The notes: a model not told the origin generated them from the sequence alone. A stretch of DNA of 64,000 nucleotides from an uncultured Paracoccaceae bacterium (GCA_958439195.1 OY288160.1:439501-503500); one strand, 5' to 3'. Positions 26,079 to 34,270 are shown, counted from the first letter of the stretch. Numbers and translations are program-made.

Positions 26079-27437
26079 ATGGTGGATGGCAGTCCTTGGG
26101 TGACATGGATCGGGGATGACTTCACCGGATCGGCGGCTGTGATGGAGGTGATGGCCTTTGCGGGTCTGCCCGCAGTGCTGTTCACCGATCTGCCGGATGC
26201 GGCGTTGGCGCGGCGGTTTGCCGGGGTGCGGGGGATAGGGATTGCGACCACCCTGCGCAGCCAATCGCCCGATGCGATGCGAGCGGCGTTGCCGCCGCTT
26301 GTGGGCTGGCTTGGGGCGCGGGGTGCGCCCTTGCTGCATTACAAGATCTGTTCGACCTTTGATTCTGCGCCAGAGGTGGGCAGCATCGGCTGTGCCATCG
26401 AGACGCTGCTGGCCTGCCGCCCGTCGCGCGCTGTGGCGATGCTGACGGCGGCACCTGTGATGCGGCGGTATCAGGCGTTTGGGCATCTGTTTGCGGGGCT
26501 GCCAGAGGGGGTGTTCCGGTTGGACCGGCATCCGGTGATGGCGCATCACCCGGTGACGCCGATGACGGAGGCCGATCTGTTGCGGCATCTGGCGGGGCAA
26601 ACGGGTTTGCCGGGTGGCCTGATCTCTTTGGAAGATCTGATGGCGGGTGGGCAGGCGCGGTTGGAGGCGCTGGTGGCGGCGGGGGCAAAGGTGCTGTCGG
26701 TGGATAGCGTGGACGCGGTGAGCGAGGCGGCGGCGGGGCGGCTGATCTGGGAGAACCGGGGGGAGATGGGCGTGGTCGTGGGCAGCCAAGGCGTGGAATA
26801 TGCGCTGGTGCGGCATTGGCAAGCGGCCGGAAAGATCGGGCCTGCGCCGGCGGTGGGATCGGCGGGGGCGGTGGCACAGATGGCGGCGGTGTCGGGGTCG
26901 GTGTCGCCGGTGACGGCGGGGCAATTGACCTGGGCCGGGGCGAATGGGTTTGCGCGGATCGGGTTCGAGGCGGCGGCGGTGTGCGGGCCGGGCGATGCGC
27001 TGGCGGTTGAGGAGGCGCGGGTGGTGGATATGGCGGTGGCGGCGGCTTCAGAAGGGCTTAGTCCCTTGGTGCATTCGGCGGCGGGGCTGGATGATCCTGC
27101 CGTGGCGCGGTTTCGTGCGGCGCTGTCGGGCAGCGGGTTGACGGCGGGCGAAGCGAACCGGCGGATCGGGGCGGCGCTGGGGCGGGTGCTGGACCGGGTG
27201 TTGCAGGCGACGGGGTTGCGCCGGGCGGTGATTTCGGGGGGGGATACATCGGGGCATGGGATGCAGGCGCTGGGCTTGCAGGCGTTGGTGGCGCTGGCCC
27301 CTACGGTGCCGGGGGCGGCGCTGTGCCGGGCCTATGGGACCGGGCCGCATGATGGGTTGGAGATTGCGCTGAAGGGCGGGCAGATGGGATCGGAGGATTA
27401 TTTCGGCTGGATCCGTGCAGGCGGCGGGCCGCGCTAA
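26079..27437 (+). CDS. oiaK: DUF1537 four-carbon acid sugar kinase, candidate 3-oxo-isoapionate kinase
   Basis: 452-residue kinase. The N-terminal substrate-binding domain starts with WIGDDFTGSAAVMEVMAF (DDFTG motif, residues 10-27) and holds HYKICSTFDSAPEVGSIG (about 87-104). The C-terminal nucleotide-binding domain has VISGGDTSGHGMQALG (about 383-398) and ends KGGQMGSEDYFGWI. The family phosphorylates C4 and branched C5 oxo-acids. Beside apnL, apnO and a RuBisCO-like gene the expected substrate is 3-oxo-isoapionate, giving the 4-phosphate. It is divergent from apnO and convergent with the GntR gene, whose stop touches its own. Confidence 0.8.
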   Translation: MVDGSPWVTWIGDDFTGSAAVMEVMAFAGLPAVLFTDLPDAALARRFAGVRGIGIATTLRSQSPDAMRAALPPLVGWLGARGAPLLHYKICSTFDSAPEVGSIGCAIETLLACRPSRAVAMLTAAPVMRRYQAFGHLFAGLPEGVFRLDRHPVMAHHPVTPMTEADLLRHLAGQTGLPGGLISLEDLMAGGQARLEALVAAGAKVLSVDSVDAVSEAAAGRLIWENRGEMGVVVGSQGVEYALVRHWQAAGKIGPAPAVGSAGAVAQMAAVSGSVSPVTAGQLTWAGANGFARIGFEAAAVCGPGDALAVEEARVVDMAVAAASEGLSPLVHSAAGLDDPAVARFRAALSGSGLTAGEANRRIGAALGRVLDRVLQATGLRRAVISGGDTSGHGMQALGLQALVALAPTVPGAALCRAYGTGPHDGLEIALKGGQMGSEDYFGWIRAGGGPR

Positions 27438-28162
27438 AGCGGCATGGCGTAGCGGTCGCGCGAGCGGTTCAGGTGGGCGCGCATGACTTCGACCGCGGCA
27501 TCGGCGTCATGGGCTTCGATGGCATCGACGATGGCGGTGTGTTCGGACAGCGTCACCTCTTCATACCCGGACCAGTGCAAAAGGGCGGTGTGCGTTTCAA
27601 ACAGCCAGCGCAGCATGGCCTGGGATGCGGCGGCGATGATGGGATTGGCCGATATTTCGGCAAGCCGGATGTGAAAGGCCATATCCGCCTGGATGAACGG
27701 CAGCGGATCGCCACCTTGCTGGGCGGCCTGATGCGCGATGGCGGCGCGCAGGGTGGCGATGTCATCCGGCGTGGCGCGGTCGGCGGCAATACGGGTGATG
27801 CCGAGTTCAAACATCTGGCGCACCTCTTTCAGGTGCTGAAGGTTCGCGGGCGCGGTGTTCAGGACAAGGCGGGCGATTTCATTGCTTTGGTCAAAGAATG
27901 TGCCGGCGTCGATGGCGTTGACGCGGGTGCGTTCGCCCTGACAGATCGAGATCAGGCCCGTCTGATGCAGGGTTTGCAGCGCCTCGCGCACGGCGGGGCG
28001 ACCCACGCCGAAGCGTTCCATCAGCGCGCGTTCGGACGGGAGGTGATCGCCGGGTTTGTATTCACCGGCACGGATCATGTCGCGCAGGCGATCAAGCACC
28101 TGATCGGACAGCTTGCGCCGCACGATCCGATCCGGGTTCTGCTGTTCTTCCCGTTGGAAATT
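27434..28162 (-). CDS. GntR-family (FadR/FCD) transcriptional regulator
   Basis: 242-residue regulator. The winged helix-turn-helix is KLSDQVLDRLRDMIRAGEY-KPGDHLPSERALMERFGVGRPAVREALQTL (about residues 18-66). The FCD effector domain follows, with FELGITRIAADRATPDD, metal-site histidines in DMAFHIRLAE and HTAIVDAIEAHDADAAVEVM. No ATG exists near the domain start; GTG at 28162 is chosen because GGGGGAA lies 5 bp upstream, with GTG 28177 as alternative. It likely controls the adjacent kinase and apnO/apnL/RuBisCO-like genes in response to a pathway acid. Confidence 0.85.
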   Translation of the reverse strand, partial: NFQREEQQNPDRIVRRKLSDQVLDRLRDMIRAGEYKPGDHLPSERALMERFGVGRPAVREALQTLHQTGLISICQGERTRVNAIDAGTFFDQSNEIARLVLNTAPANLQHLKEVRQMFELGITRIAADRATPDDIATLRAAIAHQAAQQGGDPLPFIQADMAFHIRLAEISANPIIAAASQAMLRWLFETHTALLHWSGYEEVTLSEHTAIVDAIEAHDADAAVEVMRAHLNRSRDRYAMPL

Positions 28163-28210
28163 CACCTGTTCCCCCACCGGCCGCCTGTTGCATCGGTATA
28201 GCACGACGCA

Positions 28211-28223
28211 AGTTGCGACAACT
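28211..28223. promoter_or_regulatory. Short perfect palindrome upstream of the GntR regulator
   Basis: AGTTG-cga-CAACT, 5-bp arms with a 3-bp spacer, lies about 50 bp upstream of the chosen GTG start of the GntR gene. Position and size fit a GntR-type operator for autoregulation. No experimental or comparative support. Confidence 0.35.
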
Positions 28224-28349
28224 AGCTGCTGTGGCCGTCCCAGGCGCGGGCGCAAGCTGCAGGATGAATTCACCTGATTGATACCAAACAGTTGCGTGGC
28301 CGTCACCACGTTGCGCCATCTTGCCATCAAGCGACGCAGGAGGCGAAGC

Positions 28350-29189
28350 ATGACGGTCGAGGCGGGACGGGTGGCTCCAGACGTGCATCGGACGATGTTC
28401 CTGTCGGACCTGCATCTGGGGGCGCATGGCTGCCGGGCGGATGCGATCCTTGACTTTCTGATGCGCAATGATGCGGAAACCATCTTTCTGGTGGGTGACA
28501 TCTTTGACATCTGGGATCCCCTGATCCTGCATTGGGGCGCGCGGCACGACCGGATTGTCGAGATCTTGCGGGCGCGGGCGGCGGCGGGGCGGCGGCTGGT
28601 CTATCTGGTGGGCAACCACGACCGGGCATTAGTGGGATTGGCGGTTGAGGATTGGCCTGCACGGGCGCGGCTGGGCATCGGCGTGCATCGGCAGGTCGAA
28701 CACCGCGCCGCAGACGGGATGCGCTATCTGGTGCTGCATGGCGATGTCTGCGACGCGCGCCTTTTGCGGTTTCACATTTGCACACGGGTGGGCAGCCGGA
28801 TCGACGGGCTGTTGCGGTTATTGGACTGCGGGTTGCGTGCGCTGCGGCTGCGTTTTGGGCGTGAGGCGCGGGGACCGATCGAAATGCTGCTGCGGGCGTT
28901 GAATACGGTGCTGTATCGCAGCCACAGCCATGAACGGCGGCTGGTCGCGCTGGCCGAGGCGGCGGGCTGCGACGGAATCATCTGCGGGCATTTCCATCTG
29001 GCCGCGCTGCATGACGATCATCGGCGGCGCTATGTAAATTGCGGCGACTGGACGGATAATTGCACCGCCATCGTAGAAGGGTGGGACGGGCGGCTGCGGC
29101 TGCTGTCCTTGGGCGGCGAGGGGGCCTTGGCAGTTCCCGAAAGCATCGGGGCGCCGGGCCTGTCTGCCGCAAGCGCGGAGGTGGCCTAG
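28350..29189 (+). CDS. Metallophosphoesterase, UDP-2,3-diacylglucosamine diphosphatase-like
   Basis: 279-residue calcineurin-like phosphoesterase close to LpxH/YbbF-type hydrolases. All metal-binding blocks are present: FLSDLHLGAHG (about 18-28), VGDIFDIWDP (about 50-59), VGNHDRAL (about 90-97), LHGDVCDARL and CGHFHLAAL. LpxH cleaves UDP-diacylglucosamine in lipid A synthesis. Members with this DLHLGAHG variant next to glycosyltransferases may instead act on other UDP-sugar lipids. ATG 28350 has GGAGG 7 bp upstream. It is the first of four tightly packed plus-strand genes (a 1-bp gap to the GT21 gene), which suggests a role in glycolipid assembly. Confidence 0.82.
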   Translation: MTVEAGRVAPDVHRTMFLSDLHLGAHGCRADAILDFLMRNDAETIFLVGDIFDIWDPLILHWGARHDRIVEILRARAAAGRRLVYLVGNHDRALVGLAVEDWPARARLGIGVHRQVEHRAADGMRYLVLHGDVCDARLLRFHICTRVGSRIDGLLRLLDCGLRALRLRFGREARGPIEMLLRALNTVLYRSHSHERRLVALAEAAGCDGIICGHFHLAALHDDHRRRYVNCGDWTDNCTAIVEGWDGRLRLLSLGGEGALAVPESIGAPGLSAASAEVA

Positions 29190-29190
29190 G

Positions 29191-30294
29191 ATGGATGTGG
29201 TGTTCATCGGTCTTTCGCTGGGGCTGCTGGCGCTGCATCTGGCGTCTTGTGCCGTGGTGGGATGGCGGTTGCGCGGCAGGGAACCGGCGCGGCCTGCGCA
29301 AGCCCCTTTCATCACGCTGCTGCGTCCGGTTTGCGGGTTGGACCCGCTGGATGCAGAGACGCTGGGTTCCAGCTTTGGCCTTGATTATCCGCGGTTCGAG
29401 GTGCTGTTCTGCGTGGCGGATGGGAATGATCCGGTGGTGGGGGTGGTGCAGGCTTTGATCGCCGCGCACCCAGAGATTTCGGCGCGTCTTCTGGTGGGCG
29501 AGGACCGGGTGAGCGCCAACCCCAAGCTGAACAATCTGGAAAAGGGCTGGCAGGCTGCGCGCGGCGAGGTGATCGTGATGGCGGACAGCAACCTGCTGTT
29601 GCCGCGCGATTATTTGTGGCGGCTGCTGGTGGTGCGGGGTTCGCAGGTGGGGCTGGTGTCATCGCCGCCGGTTGGCATTCGGCCTGATGGGGCCTGGGCA
29701 GAGCTGGAATGCGCCTTTCTGAACAGCAATCAGGCGCGGGTGCAGCTTTTGGCCGATGCCTTGGGGTTCGGCTTTGCACAGGGCAAGACCTTGATGTGGG
29801 AGCGCGGCTTTCTGGAGGCGCGGGGCGGTTTGGCGGCGCTGGGGCAGCGGCTGGCCGAGGATGTGGCGGCAACGCGGCTGGTGCGGGGGGCGGGCAAGCG
29901 GGTTGCCCTGTCGCGGCGGCCGTTCGGGCAGCCCATCGGGCGGCGATCCTTGCGCCAGGTCTGGGCGCGGCAACTGCGCTGGGCCAAGGTGCGTCGTGAA
30001 GGCTTTCCGGGATTGTTCGCAGGGGAAATCCTGAACGGGTCAGTCGTGGCGCTTTTGGCGGCAGGGTTTGGCGGTGGGCCTGTCCTTTTGGCTGGCGTGG
30101 CGTTGGTCTGGTATGGGGCCGAGGCGGGGCTGGCGCTGGGCTGTGGGTGGTTGCGACCGGGCCGGGCGCTTTTGATGCTGCCGCTGCGCGATCTGATGCT
30201 GCCGGTGGTGTGGGTGGCAAGTTATGGCAACACACGGATCGAATGGCGCGGCCATGCGATGGCACCGGGTGCCTTGCAAAAGATATCGGGCTGA
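29191..30294 (+). CDS. Family 21 glycosyltransferase, ceramide/diacylglycerol glucosyltransferase-like
   Basis: 367-residue membrane glycosyltransferase. An N-terminal helix (FIGLSLGLLALHLASCAVVGW) anchors it. The GT-A domain has LRPVCGLDPLD, CVADGNDP, VMADSNLLLPRDY (acidic metal motif) and the acceptor/product motif RQLRWAKVRR, the (Q/R)xxRW motif of glucosylceramide synthases. The C-terminus has two or three further helices. Bacterial GT21 enzymes make monoglycosyl diacylglycerol or glycosylceramide. It starts right after the phosphoesterase gene. Confidence 0.85.
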   Translation: MDVVFIGLSLGLLALHLASCAVVGWRLRGREPARPAQAPFITLLRPVCGLDPLDAETLGSSFGLDYPRFEVLFCVADGNDPVVGVVQALIAAHPEISARLLVGEDRVSANPKLNNLEKGWQAARGEVIVMADSNLLLPRDYLWRLLVVRGSQVGLVSSPPVGIRPDGAWAELECAFLNSNQARVQLLADALGFGFAQGKTLMWERGFLEARGGLAALGQRLAEDVAATRLVRGAGKRVALSRRPFGQPIGRRSLRQVWARQLRWAKVRREGFPGLFAGEILNGSVVALLAAGFGGGPVLLAGVALVWYGAEAGLALGCGWLRPGRALLMLPLRDLMLPVVWVASYGNTRIEWRGHAMAPGALQKISG

Positions 30295-30298
30295 CGCG

Positions 30299-30859
30299 AT
30301 GGAGGCAGAGGCAATCCGGGCGCTGTTGCAGGATCAGGGACTGGCATTCCTGTTCGTGCTGGACTTGATCGAGGGGCCGATTGTGACTGTGGTTGCCGGG
30401 GCTTTGGCCGGCGCGGGGGTCTTTGCGCCGCTGGCCGTGCTGGCCGTGGCCGTGGCGGGCGACATCCTTGGGGATGTGCTGCTGTATGGGGTGGGGCGGT
30501 ATTGCCCAAAGCTGGCCGCGCGGCTGTTTGGCAAGGATCTGGCACGGGATACGGGGGGGCTGCGGCAGAAATTCCTGCGCCGTGGCGGGCTGCTGTTGTT
30601 TCTGGGCAAGCTGACACATGTGGCGGGGTTTGCGGTGATTGTGACGGCGGGCTTTGTCCGGATGCCGATTGTCCCGTTCGTCTGGATTTCAGTTGCGGCA
30701 AGTCTGCCCAAGGTGGGCGCTTTGGTGGCGGCGGGGTGGGTGTTCGGCCTGTCGCTGGGGGCTGGCAACCTGGTGTTCGTCTTGGGGGTGTTGGTGGCGA
30801 TCTGCGGCGCGGTGGTTGTGTGTCTGGCGCTATGGGGGCGAAAATGCGTGTCAGCGTAA
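30299..30859 (+). CDS. DedA/VTT-domain membrane protein
   Basis: 186-residue inner-membrane protein of the DedA superfamily. The visible pattern is LFVLDLIEGPIVTVVAGALAGAGVF, AVAVAGDILGDVLLYGVGRY and a re-entrant segment around FLGKLTHVAGFAVIVTAG, then a C-terminal helix. DedA proteins act as lipid scramblases or flippases. Here it could move a glycolipid intermediate made by the neighbouring glycosyltransferases. It begins 4 bp after the GT21 stop and overlaps the next gene by 16 bp. Confidence 0.78.
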   Translation: MEAEAIRALLQDQGLAFLFVLDLIEGPIVTVVAGALAGAGVFAPLAVLAVAVAGDILGDVLLYGVGRYCPKLAARLFGKDLARDTGGLRQKFLRRGGLLLFLGKLTHVAGFAVIVTAGFVRMPIVPFVWISVAASLPKVGALVAAGWVFGLSLGAGNLVFVLGVLVAICGAVVVCLALWGRKCVSA

Positions 30860-31557
30860 GTTGCATCATTCCCGCCTGGAACGAGGCGGCCCGCCTGCCC
30901 TCTGTGCTGGCGGCCGTGGTCGGGCATCCGGCGATTGACGAGGTGATCGTCGTGGATGACGGGTCACAGGATGGCAGCGCCGCGGTGGCCGAAGCGGCGG
31001 GGGCGCAGGTGGTGCGACTGGTGCGCAATCGGGGAAAATCGGGGGCTGTCGCGGCCGGGATTGCGCGGGCACGGGGGGATGTGATCCTGATGCTGGATGC
31101 GGACCTGATCGGGGTGACAGCGAAGGGTGTGCTGGATCTGCTGATGCCCGTGCGGTCGGGGCGGGCCGATGTGGCAATCAGCCTGCGGCAGAACGCGCCG
31201 TGGGTATGGCGGCGGATCGGGTTAGATTACATCTCGGGCGAGCGGGTGATGCGGCGCGAGACGGTGCTGCCCTATCTGGACCGGATGGCTGGACTGAAGG
31301 GGTTCGGGTTGGAGGTGTTCCTGAACCGGCTGTGGATCACCGAAAAAGCGCGCGTGGCGGTGGTGCCTTTGGCGGCAACAAGCCCGTCGAAAGCTGCCAA
31401 GCGGGGGCTGTTGCGCGGCATCGCAGCCGATATCGGGATGATGTGGGATATCTTTGGCACCATCGGGCCTGTGGCGGCGCTGCGCCAGATCATCGCCCTG
31501 CGCGGATTGCAGGGAACGCCCGCTGCGCGCACATTCACCCCGGCCGCCGGACAATAG
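30844..31557 (+). CDS. Family 2 glycosyltransferase (dolichyl-phosphate-mannose synthase-like)
   Basis: 237-residue GT-A glycosyltransferase. The start reads VSVSCIIPAWNEAARLPSVL, with VIVVDDGSQDGSAAVAE (about 33-49) binding the nucleotide and LMLDADLIGV (about 80-89) as the acidic metal motif. No transmembrane anchor is evident. Such enzymes transfer a sugar from a nucleotide donor to a lipid carrier. Two starts are possible (30832, 30844); 30844 has GGGGGCG at good distance. It is the last gene before the attachment site of the mobile element. Confidence 0.8.
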   Translation: MRVSVSCIIPAWNEAARLPSVLAAVVGHPAIDEVIVVDDGSQDGSAAVAEAAGAQVVRLVRNRGKSGAVAAGIARARGDVILMLDADLIGVTAKGVLDLLMPVRSGRADVAISLRQNAPWVWRRIGLDYISGERVMRRETVLPYLDRMAGLKGFGLEVFLNRLWITEKARVAVVPLAATSPSKAAKRGLLRGIAADIGMMWDIFGTIGPVAALRQIIALRGLQGTPAARTFTPAAGQ

Positions 31558-31583
31558 CGGACCCACGCCGCCTGGCACATGGT

Positions 31584-31599
31584 GGAACCGGATGGTTCC
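31584..31599. terminator. Hairpin after the glycosyltransferase operon
   Basis: GGAACC-ggat-GGTTCC, a perfect 6-bp stem with 4-base loop, lies 27 bp after the GT2 stop. It has no U-run after it on the plus strand, so it may be a weak or Rho-assisted terminator. Confidence 0.35.
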
Positions 31600-31662
31600 G
31601 ACTCATTGTGCGCAGCAAAAATAGCGACGTTAGGCACAGAGGGCGGGTAAGCGGAAATAAAG

Positions 31663-31678
31663 AGCGGCGTCAGCCGCT
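31663..31678 (-). terminator. Candidate terminator of the tRNA-Asn transcript
   Basis: AGCGGC-tgac-GCCGCT on the minus strand is followed by CTTTATTTCC. It lies about 30 bp beyond the tRNA-Asn 3' end in that direction, the usual place for a tRNA terminator. Confidence 0.45.
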
Positions 31679-31708
31679 GATCATTGATTTCCCGTCAGAT
31701 TTTTTGAT

Positions 31709-31753
31709 TGGCTCCGGCGGTAGGGATCGAACCTACGACCAATTGATTAACAG
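31709..31753 (-). repeat. 3' part of a tRNA-Asn gene: attachment site of an integrated element
   Basis: Read on the minus strand this is the 3' 45 nt of tRNA-Asn(GTT). It comprises the anticodon loop CTGTTAA, the 3' anticodon stem TCAAT, TGGTC, the T-arm GTAGG-TTCGATC-CCTAC, the acceptor strand CGCCGGA, discriminator G and CCA. Upstream of CTGTTAA the sequence (ACCGT) no longer pairs with TCAAT and no D-arm or 5' acceptor TCCGGCG is found, so the gene is cut in the anticodon loop. That is the usual crossover place of tyrosine recombinases. A P4-type integrase starts 228 bp away. The intact tRNA should be at the other end of the element, but I do not see it in this window. Confidence 0.85.
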
Positions 31754-31785
31754 ACGGTTTTTTGACCCCTTCCAACCCCTTGAAA

Positions 31786-31915
31786 CAGTGACAAATAGCT
31801 TTTGGGGTGGCCGATAAGACACTGACATATATTGACAAATACCTATGACTAACTGACAGTTGATGACACTGGTTGCCATTCGATACAGTGACAAACAGTG
31901 ACAAACAGTGACAAA
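31786..31915. repeat. Direct repeats CAGTGACAAA next to the attachment site
   Basis: CAGTGACAAA occurs at 31786-31795 and then three times in perfect tandem at 31886-31895, 31896-31905 and 31906-31915. Partial copies (TGACAAAT near 31832, GGTGACAAG near 31919) lie nearby. They sit between the tRNA-Asn fragment and the integrase gene, where arm-type binding sites for integrase or excisionase are expected. Confidence 0.75.
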
Positions 31916-31980
31916 TCCGGTGACAAGCGCGATGACCAACGCGCAATTGATGAACCGGCAGGCCAGTCATAGGGGGAAGC

Positions 31981-33279
31981 ATGGCAACGCTGAGTGACGG
32001 AAGGGCCGGGAGCATCGCCAAGTCCGAGACGCCTGCCAAGGGGCAGCGCCTTGTATTTGATGATCACCGGGACGCGCCGCGTGGGTTTGGCCTGCGGATC
32101 ACTGCGGCAGGCGGGAAGGCCTTCATAATCCGCTACACCATCGACGGGCGCCAACGGCTCAAGACCATCGGCGACTGGCCGACATGGGGGCTGGAACAAG
32201 CCCGGATTGAGGCGCGACGGCTGATGCGGCAAATCCAGACCGGCCGTGATCCTTTGGAAGCCAAGCGCAAGCGGAAGGCCGAACCGACCATTGCCGAACT
32301 TGCGACGGATTGGCTGGACCGTCACGCAACCGGCCTGAAATCCGAAACAGGCATTCGGGCGCTGATCGGCGGCGATCTGGTGAAGGCGCTGGGGCGCAGC
32401 AAGGTATCCGACATTCGCAGGCGGGACGTGATCGAGGTGGTGGAAGCCAAGGCGGCAACCGCCCCGCGTCAGGCAGCGATCCTGCTGGCCTATGCGCGCA
32501 AGATGATGGACTTCGCGGTTGATCGTGACTTTATCCCTGCCAACCCGCTTGCGGGGCTGAAACCGGGATCTATCACGGTGAAGGGGAAGCGCGACCCGCT
32601 GCGCCAAGTGGCGCGGGGCCGCATCCTTGATCATGATGAAATCCGCACCTTCTGGACCAATGCCGAGACATGCGGCCTGCACCGGCTGACCGCCCTTGCG
32701 CTGAAACTGGTGCTGGTGACGGGCCAGCGCCCCGGCGAGGTGGCGGGGATGCACGAAAGGGAGATTGACGGGGATATCTGGACCATACCCGCCGCGCGCC
32801 GGGGAAAGACCGATACGGCGCATAGCGTCCATCTGACTGCCACTGCGAAGGCGGTCATTGCCGAGGCGAAGGCCGAGATTGAGAGGCTTTCCGCGCGCCG
32901 GATCTTGCCAGCGACGGGCCACATCTTTGAGGCATGGCCGGGGAAGTCGGTGAACAATGCTGCGCTGGCGCGGGCGGTTGACCGGGCAGCGCAGGCGCTG
33001 GGGGCCAAGGAAGTGCAGCCATGGGGCAGGTGGACGCCCCACGATCTGCGCCGCACGATGCGCACGGGGCTTTCGGCTTGCCGCATCCGGCCTGACATCG
33101 CGGAAATGACCATTGGTCACGCCAAGCGCGGAATCGTCGCGGTCTATGATCAGCACGAATTCGACGCGGAACGGCGCGCGGCGCTGGAGGCTTGGGAGTC
33201 GCGCTTGCTGCGGACTGTGGCATGCCACGAGCCGGACACTGCGCAGGCTGACAACGTGGTGAAGCTTCGCGATGCATAG
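31981..33279 (+). CDS. Tyrosine recombinase, P4-type integrase
   Basis: 432-residue site-specific recombinase. The N-terminal DUF4102-like arm-binding domain has GFGLRITAAGGKAFIIRY and RQRLKTIGDWP (about 36-66). The catalytic domain shows LVTGQRPGEV (R250), RRGKTDTAH (lysine near 276), TPHDLRRTM (H354, R357), TIGHAKRG (H380) and the nucleophile VYDQHEF (Y389). It inserts and excises the element at the tRNA-Asn gene beside it. It starts 228 bp from the tRNA fragment, downstream of the direct-repeat array. The following gene overlaps its stop by 8 bp. Confidence 0.95.
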   Translation: MATLSDGRAGSIAKSETPAKGQRLVFDDHRDAPRGFGLRITAAGGKAFIIRYTIDGRQRLKTIGDWPTWGLEQARIEARRLMRQIQTGRDPLEAKRKRKAEPTIAELATDWLDRHATGLKSETGIRALIGGDLVKALGRSKVSDIRRRDVIEVVEAKAATAPRQAAILLAYARKMMDFAVDRDFIPANPLAGLKPGSITVKGKRDPLRQVARGRILDHDEIRTFWTNAETCGLHRLTALALKLVLVTGQRPGEVAGMHEREIDGDIWTIPAARRGKTDTAHSVHLTATAKAVIAEAKAEIERLSARRILPATGHIFEAWPGKSVNNAALARAVDRAAQALGAKEVQPWGRWTPHDLRRTMRTGLSACRIRPDIAEMTIGHAKRGIVAVYDQHEFDAERRAALEAWESRLLRTVACHEPDTAQADNVVKLRDA

Positions 33280-33940
33280 GCATGAGCGCATCGCCAAAAT
33301 CATGCTCAGCTTGCCGCTGGTGCCGGGCGCCGAAGCGGCGATCGTGAACCATGCGGACTACATTGCGACCTTTTACGATCTACACGCAATCGCCGGCCGG
33401 GCCCGACCTCAGCGCGCGGGCATCAAGTCCGAACGCCCGGCGAGTCTTAAGGGGCCATTGGAACGGGACGCTCTCGAGCGTGCGGTTGACCTGGCCACGG
33501 CAATCCGCGACATGCGTCGGGCGCTGGCCAATGCGGGGCTGGAGCTGGAAATGGCGCTACGGCACGAGCTGGGGGACAGCGGGTTTGTCGACCTTGGGCG
33601 ATATCTGAAAGCGATCGAGCCGAGGATTTTCGCGGCGCACGACCGGATTGAGCAAGCGCCGCCCGTTCCACTCCCGAAAGGTCGACGACCGAACGTCTTG
33701 GCGGCAGCGATAACCGACCTAGCCGCCGAAAGCTTCGAGACGTTGACCGGAATTAGAGCAACTGTTGGAACGGATTGGGATTCGAAGGTAAAATACGGAC
33801 CTTTCTTGAATTTCTTGAAGGAGATATTCGAGGCCTTGGGAGTTGTCGCTGCACCTGTTGCGCAGATAAATGCGATGATTAAGCGGCGCAATATTGATGG
33901 TATTGAACCTCAGAAAATTGGTGCAAGTTTCACCTTTTAA
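33272..33940 (+). CDS. Hypothetical protein following the integrase
   Basis: 222 residues, mostly helical, with no motif I recognise. The N-terminal two thirds carry clusters such as ERDALERAVDLATAIRDMRRAL; the C-terminal third is AT-richer in codon use (for example FLNFLKEIFEALG), unlike the integrase. The start overlaps the integrase stop by 8 bp, implying co-translation. Cargo or control gene of the element; function unknown. Confidence 0.6.
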   Translation: MHRHERIAKIMLSLPLVPGAEAAIVNHADYIATFYDLHAIAGRARPQRAGIKSERPASLKGPLERDALERAVDLATAIRDMRRALANAGLELEMALRHELGDSGFVDLGRYLKAIEPRIFAAHDRIEQAPPVPLPKGRRPNVLAAAITDLAAESFETLTGIRATVGTDWDSKVKYGPFLNFLKEIFEALGVVAAPVAQINAMIKRRNIDGIEPQKIGASFTF

Positions 33941-34072
33941 CTGTTTTGGACCGCCCCCGCGACTTTGCGCGACACTAGCCCCACGCCAACGCAACCTGCG
34001 CGACGTGAGGTGAAACAATCCACGATTTGGCGGATGTTGCCTCGCTGCGTTCAACGCAAAGTGAGGTAAGAA

Positions 34073-34270
34073 ATGACCTTTCAAGACCTTCAGACCGAAG
34101 CCGAGTATGCCATGCATCGCGGTGTTTCGGTTCGCACAGTGCAGCGCGAGCGCGCCCTGCGCAAAGGCCCCCCTTTCATCAAACTGGGCAAATCCATCTT
34201 CTATCGCCCCGCCGCTATCGAGGCCTGGCTTCTGTCCCAAGAGCAGACCCCGGCCGGAAAGGCGACCTAG
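34073..34270 (+). CDS. Small helix-turn-helix protein, AlpA/excisionase-like
   Basis: 65 residues. The sequence AEYAMHRGVSVRTVQRERA-x-GPPFIKLGKSIFYRPAAIEAWL is a MerR-like winged helix of the AlpA/phage excisionase type. AlpA proteins activate integrase or help excision of P4-like elements, which fits its place two genes after the integrase. AGGTAAG lies about 5 bp before the ATG. The next gene begins 1 bp after its stop. Confidence 0.8.
   Translation: MTFQDLQTEAEYAMHRGVSVRTVQRERALRKGPPFIKLGKSIFYRPAAIEAWLLSQEQTPAGKAT

Noticed and set aside
29312..30619. 435-codon minus-strand frame
   Set aside because: Low-complexity Pro/Ala/Arg translation opposite GT21 and DedA genes.
31709..31790. A complete tRNA-Asn gene
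   Set aside because: No 5' acceptor strand, D-arm or 5' anticodon stem can be paired; only the 3' part from the anticodon loop is present.
31886..31915. CRISPR array
   Set aside because: The 10-bp repeats are directly adjacent without spacers, and no cas gene is present.
31695..32039. Minus-strand 114-codon frame over the tRNA fragment and repeats
   Set aside because: It is made of tRNA 3' sequence and CAGTGACAAA repeats; its protein has no plausible domain and the DNA is better explained as an attachment site.
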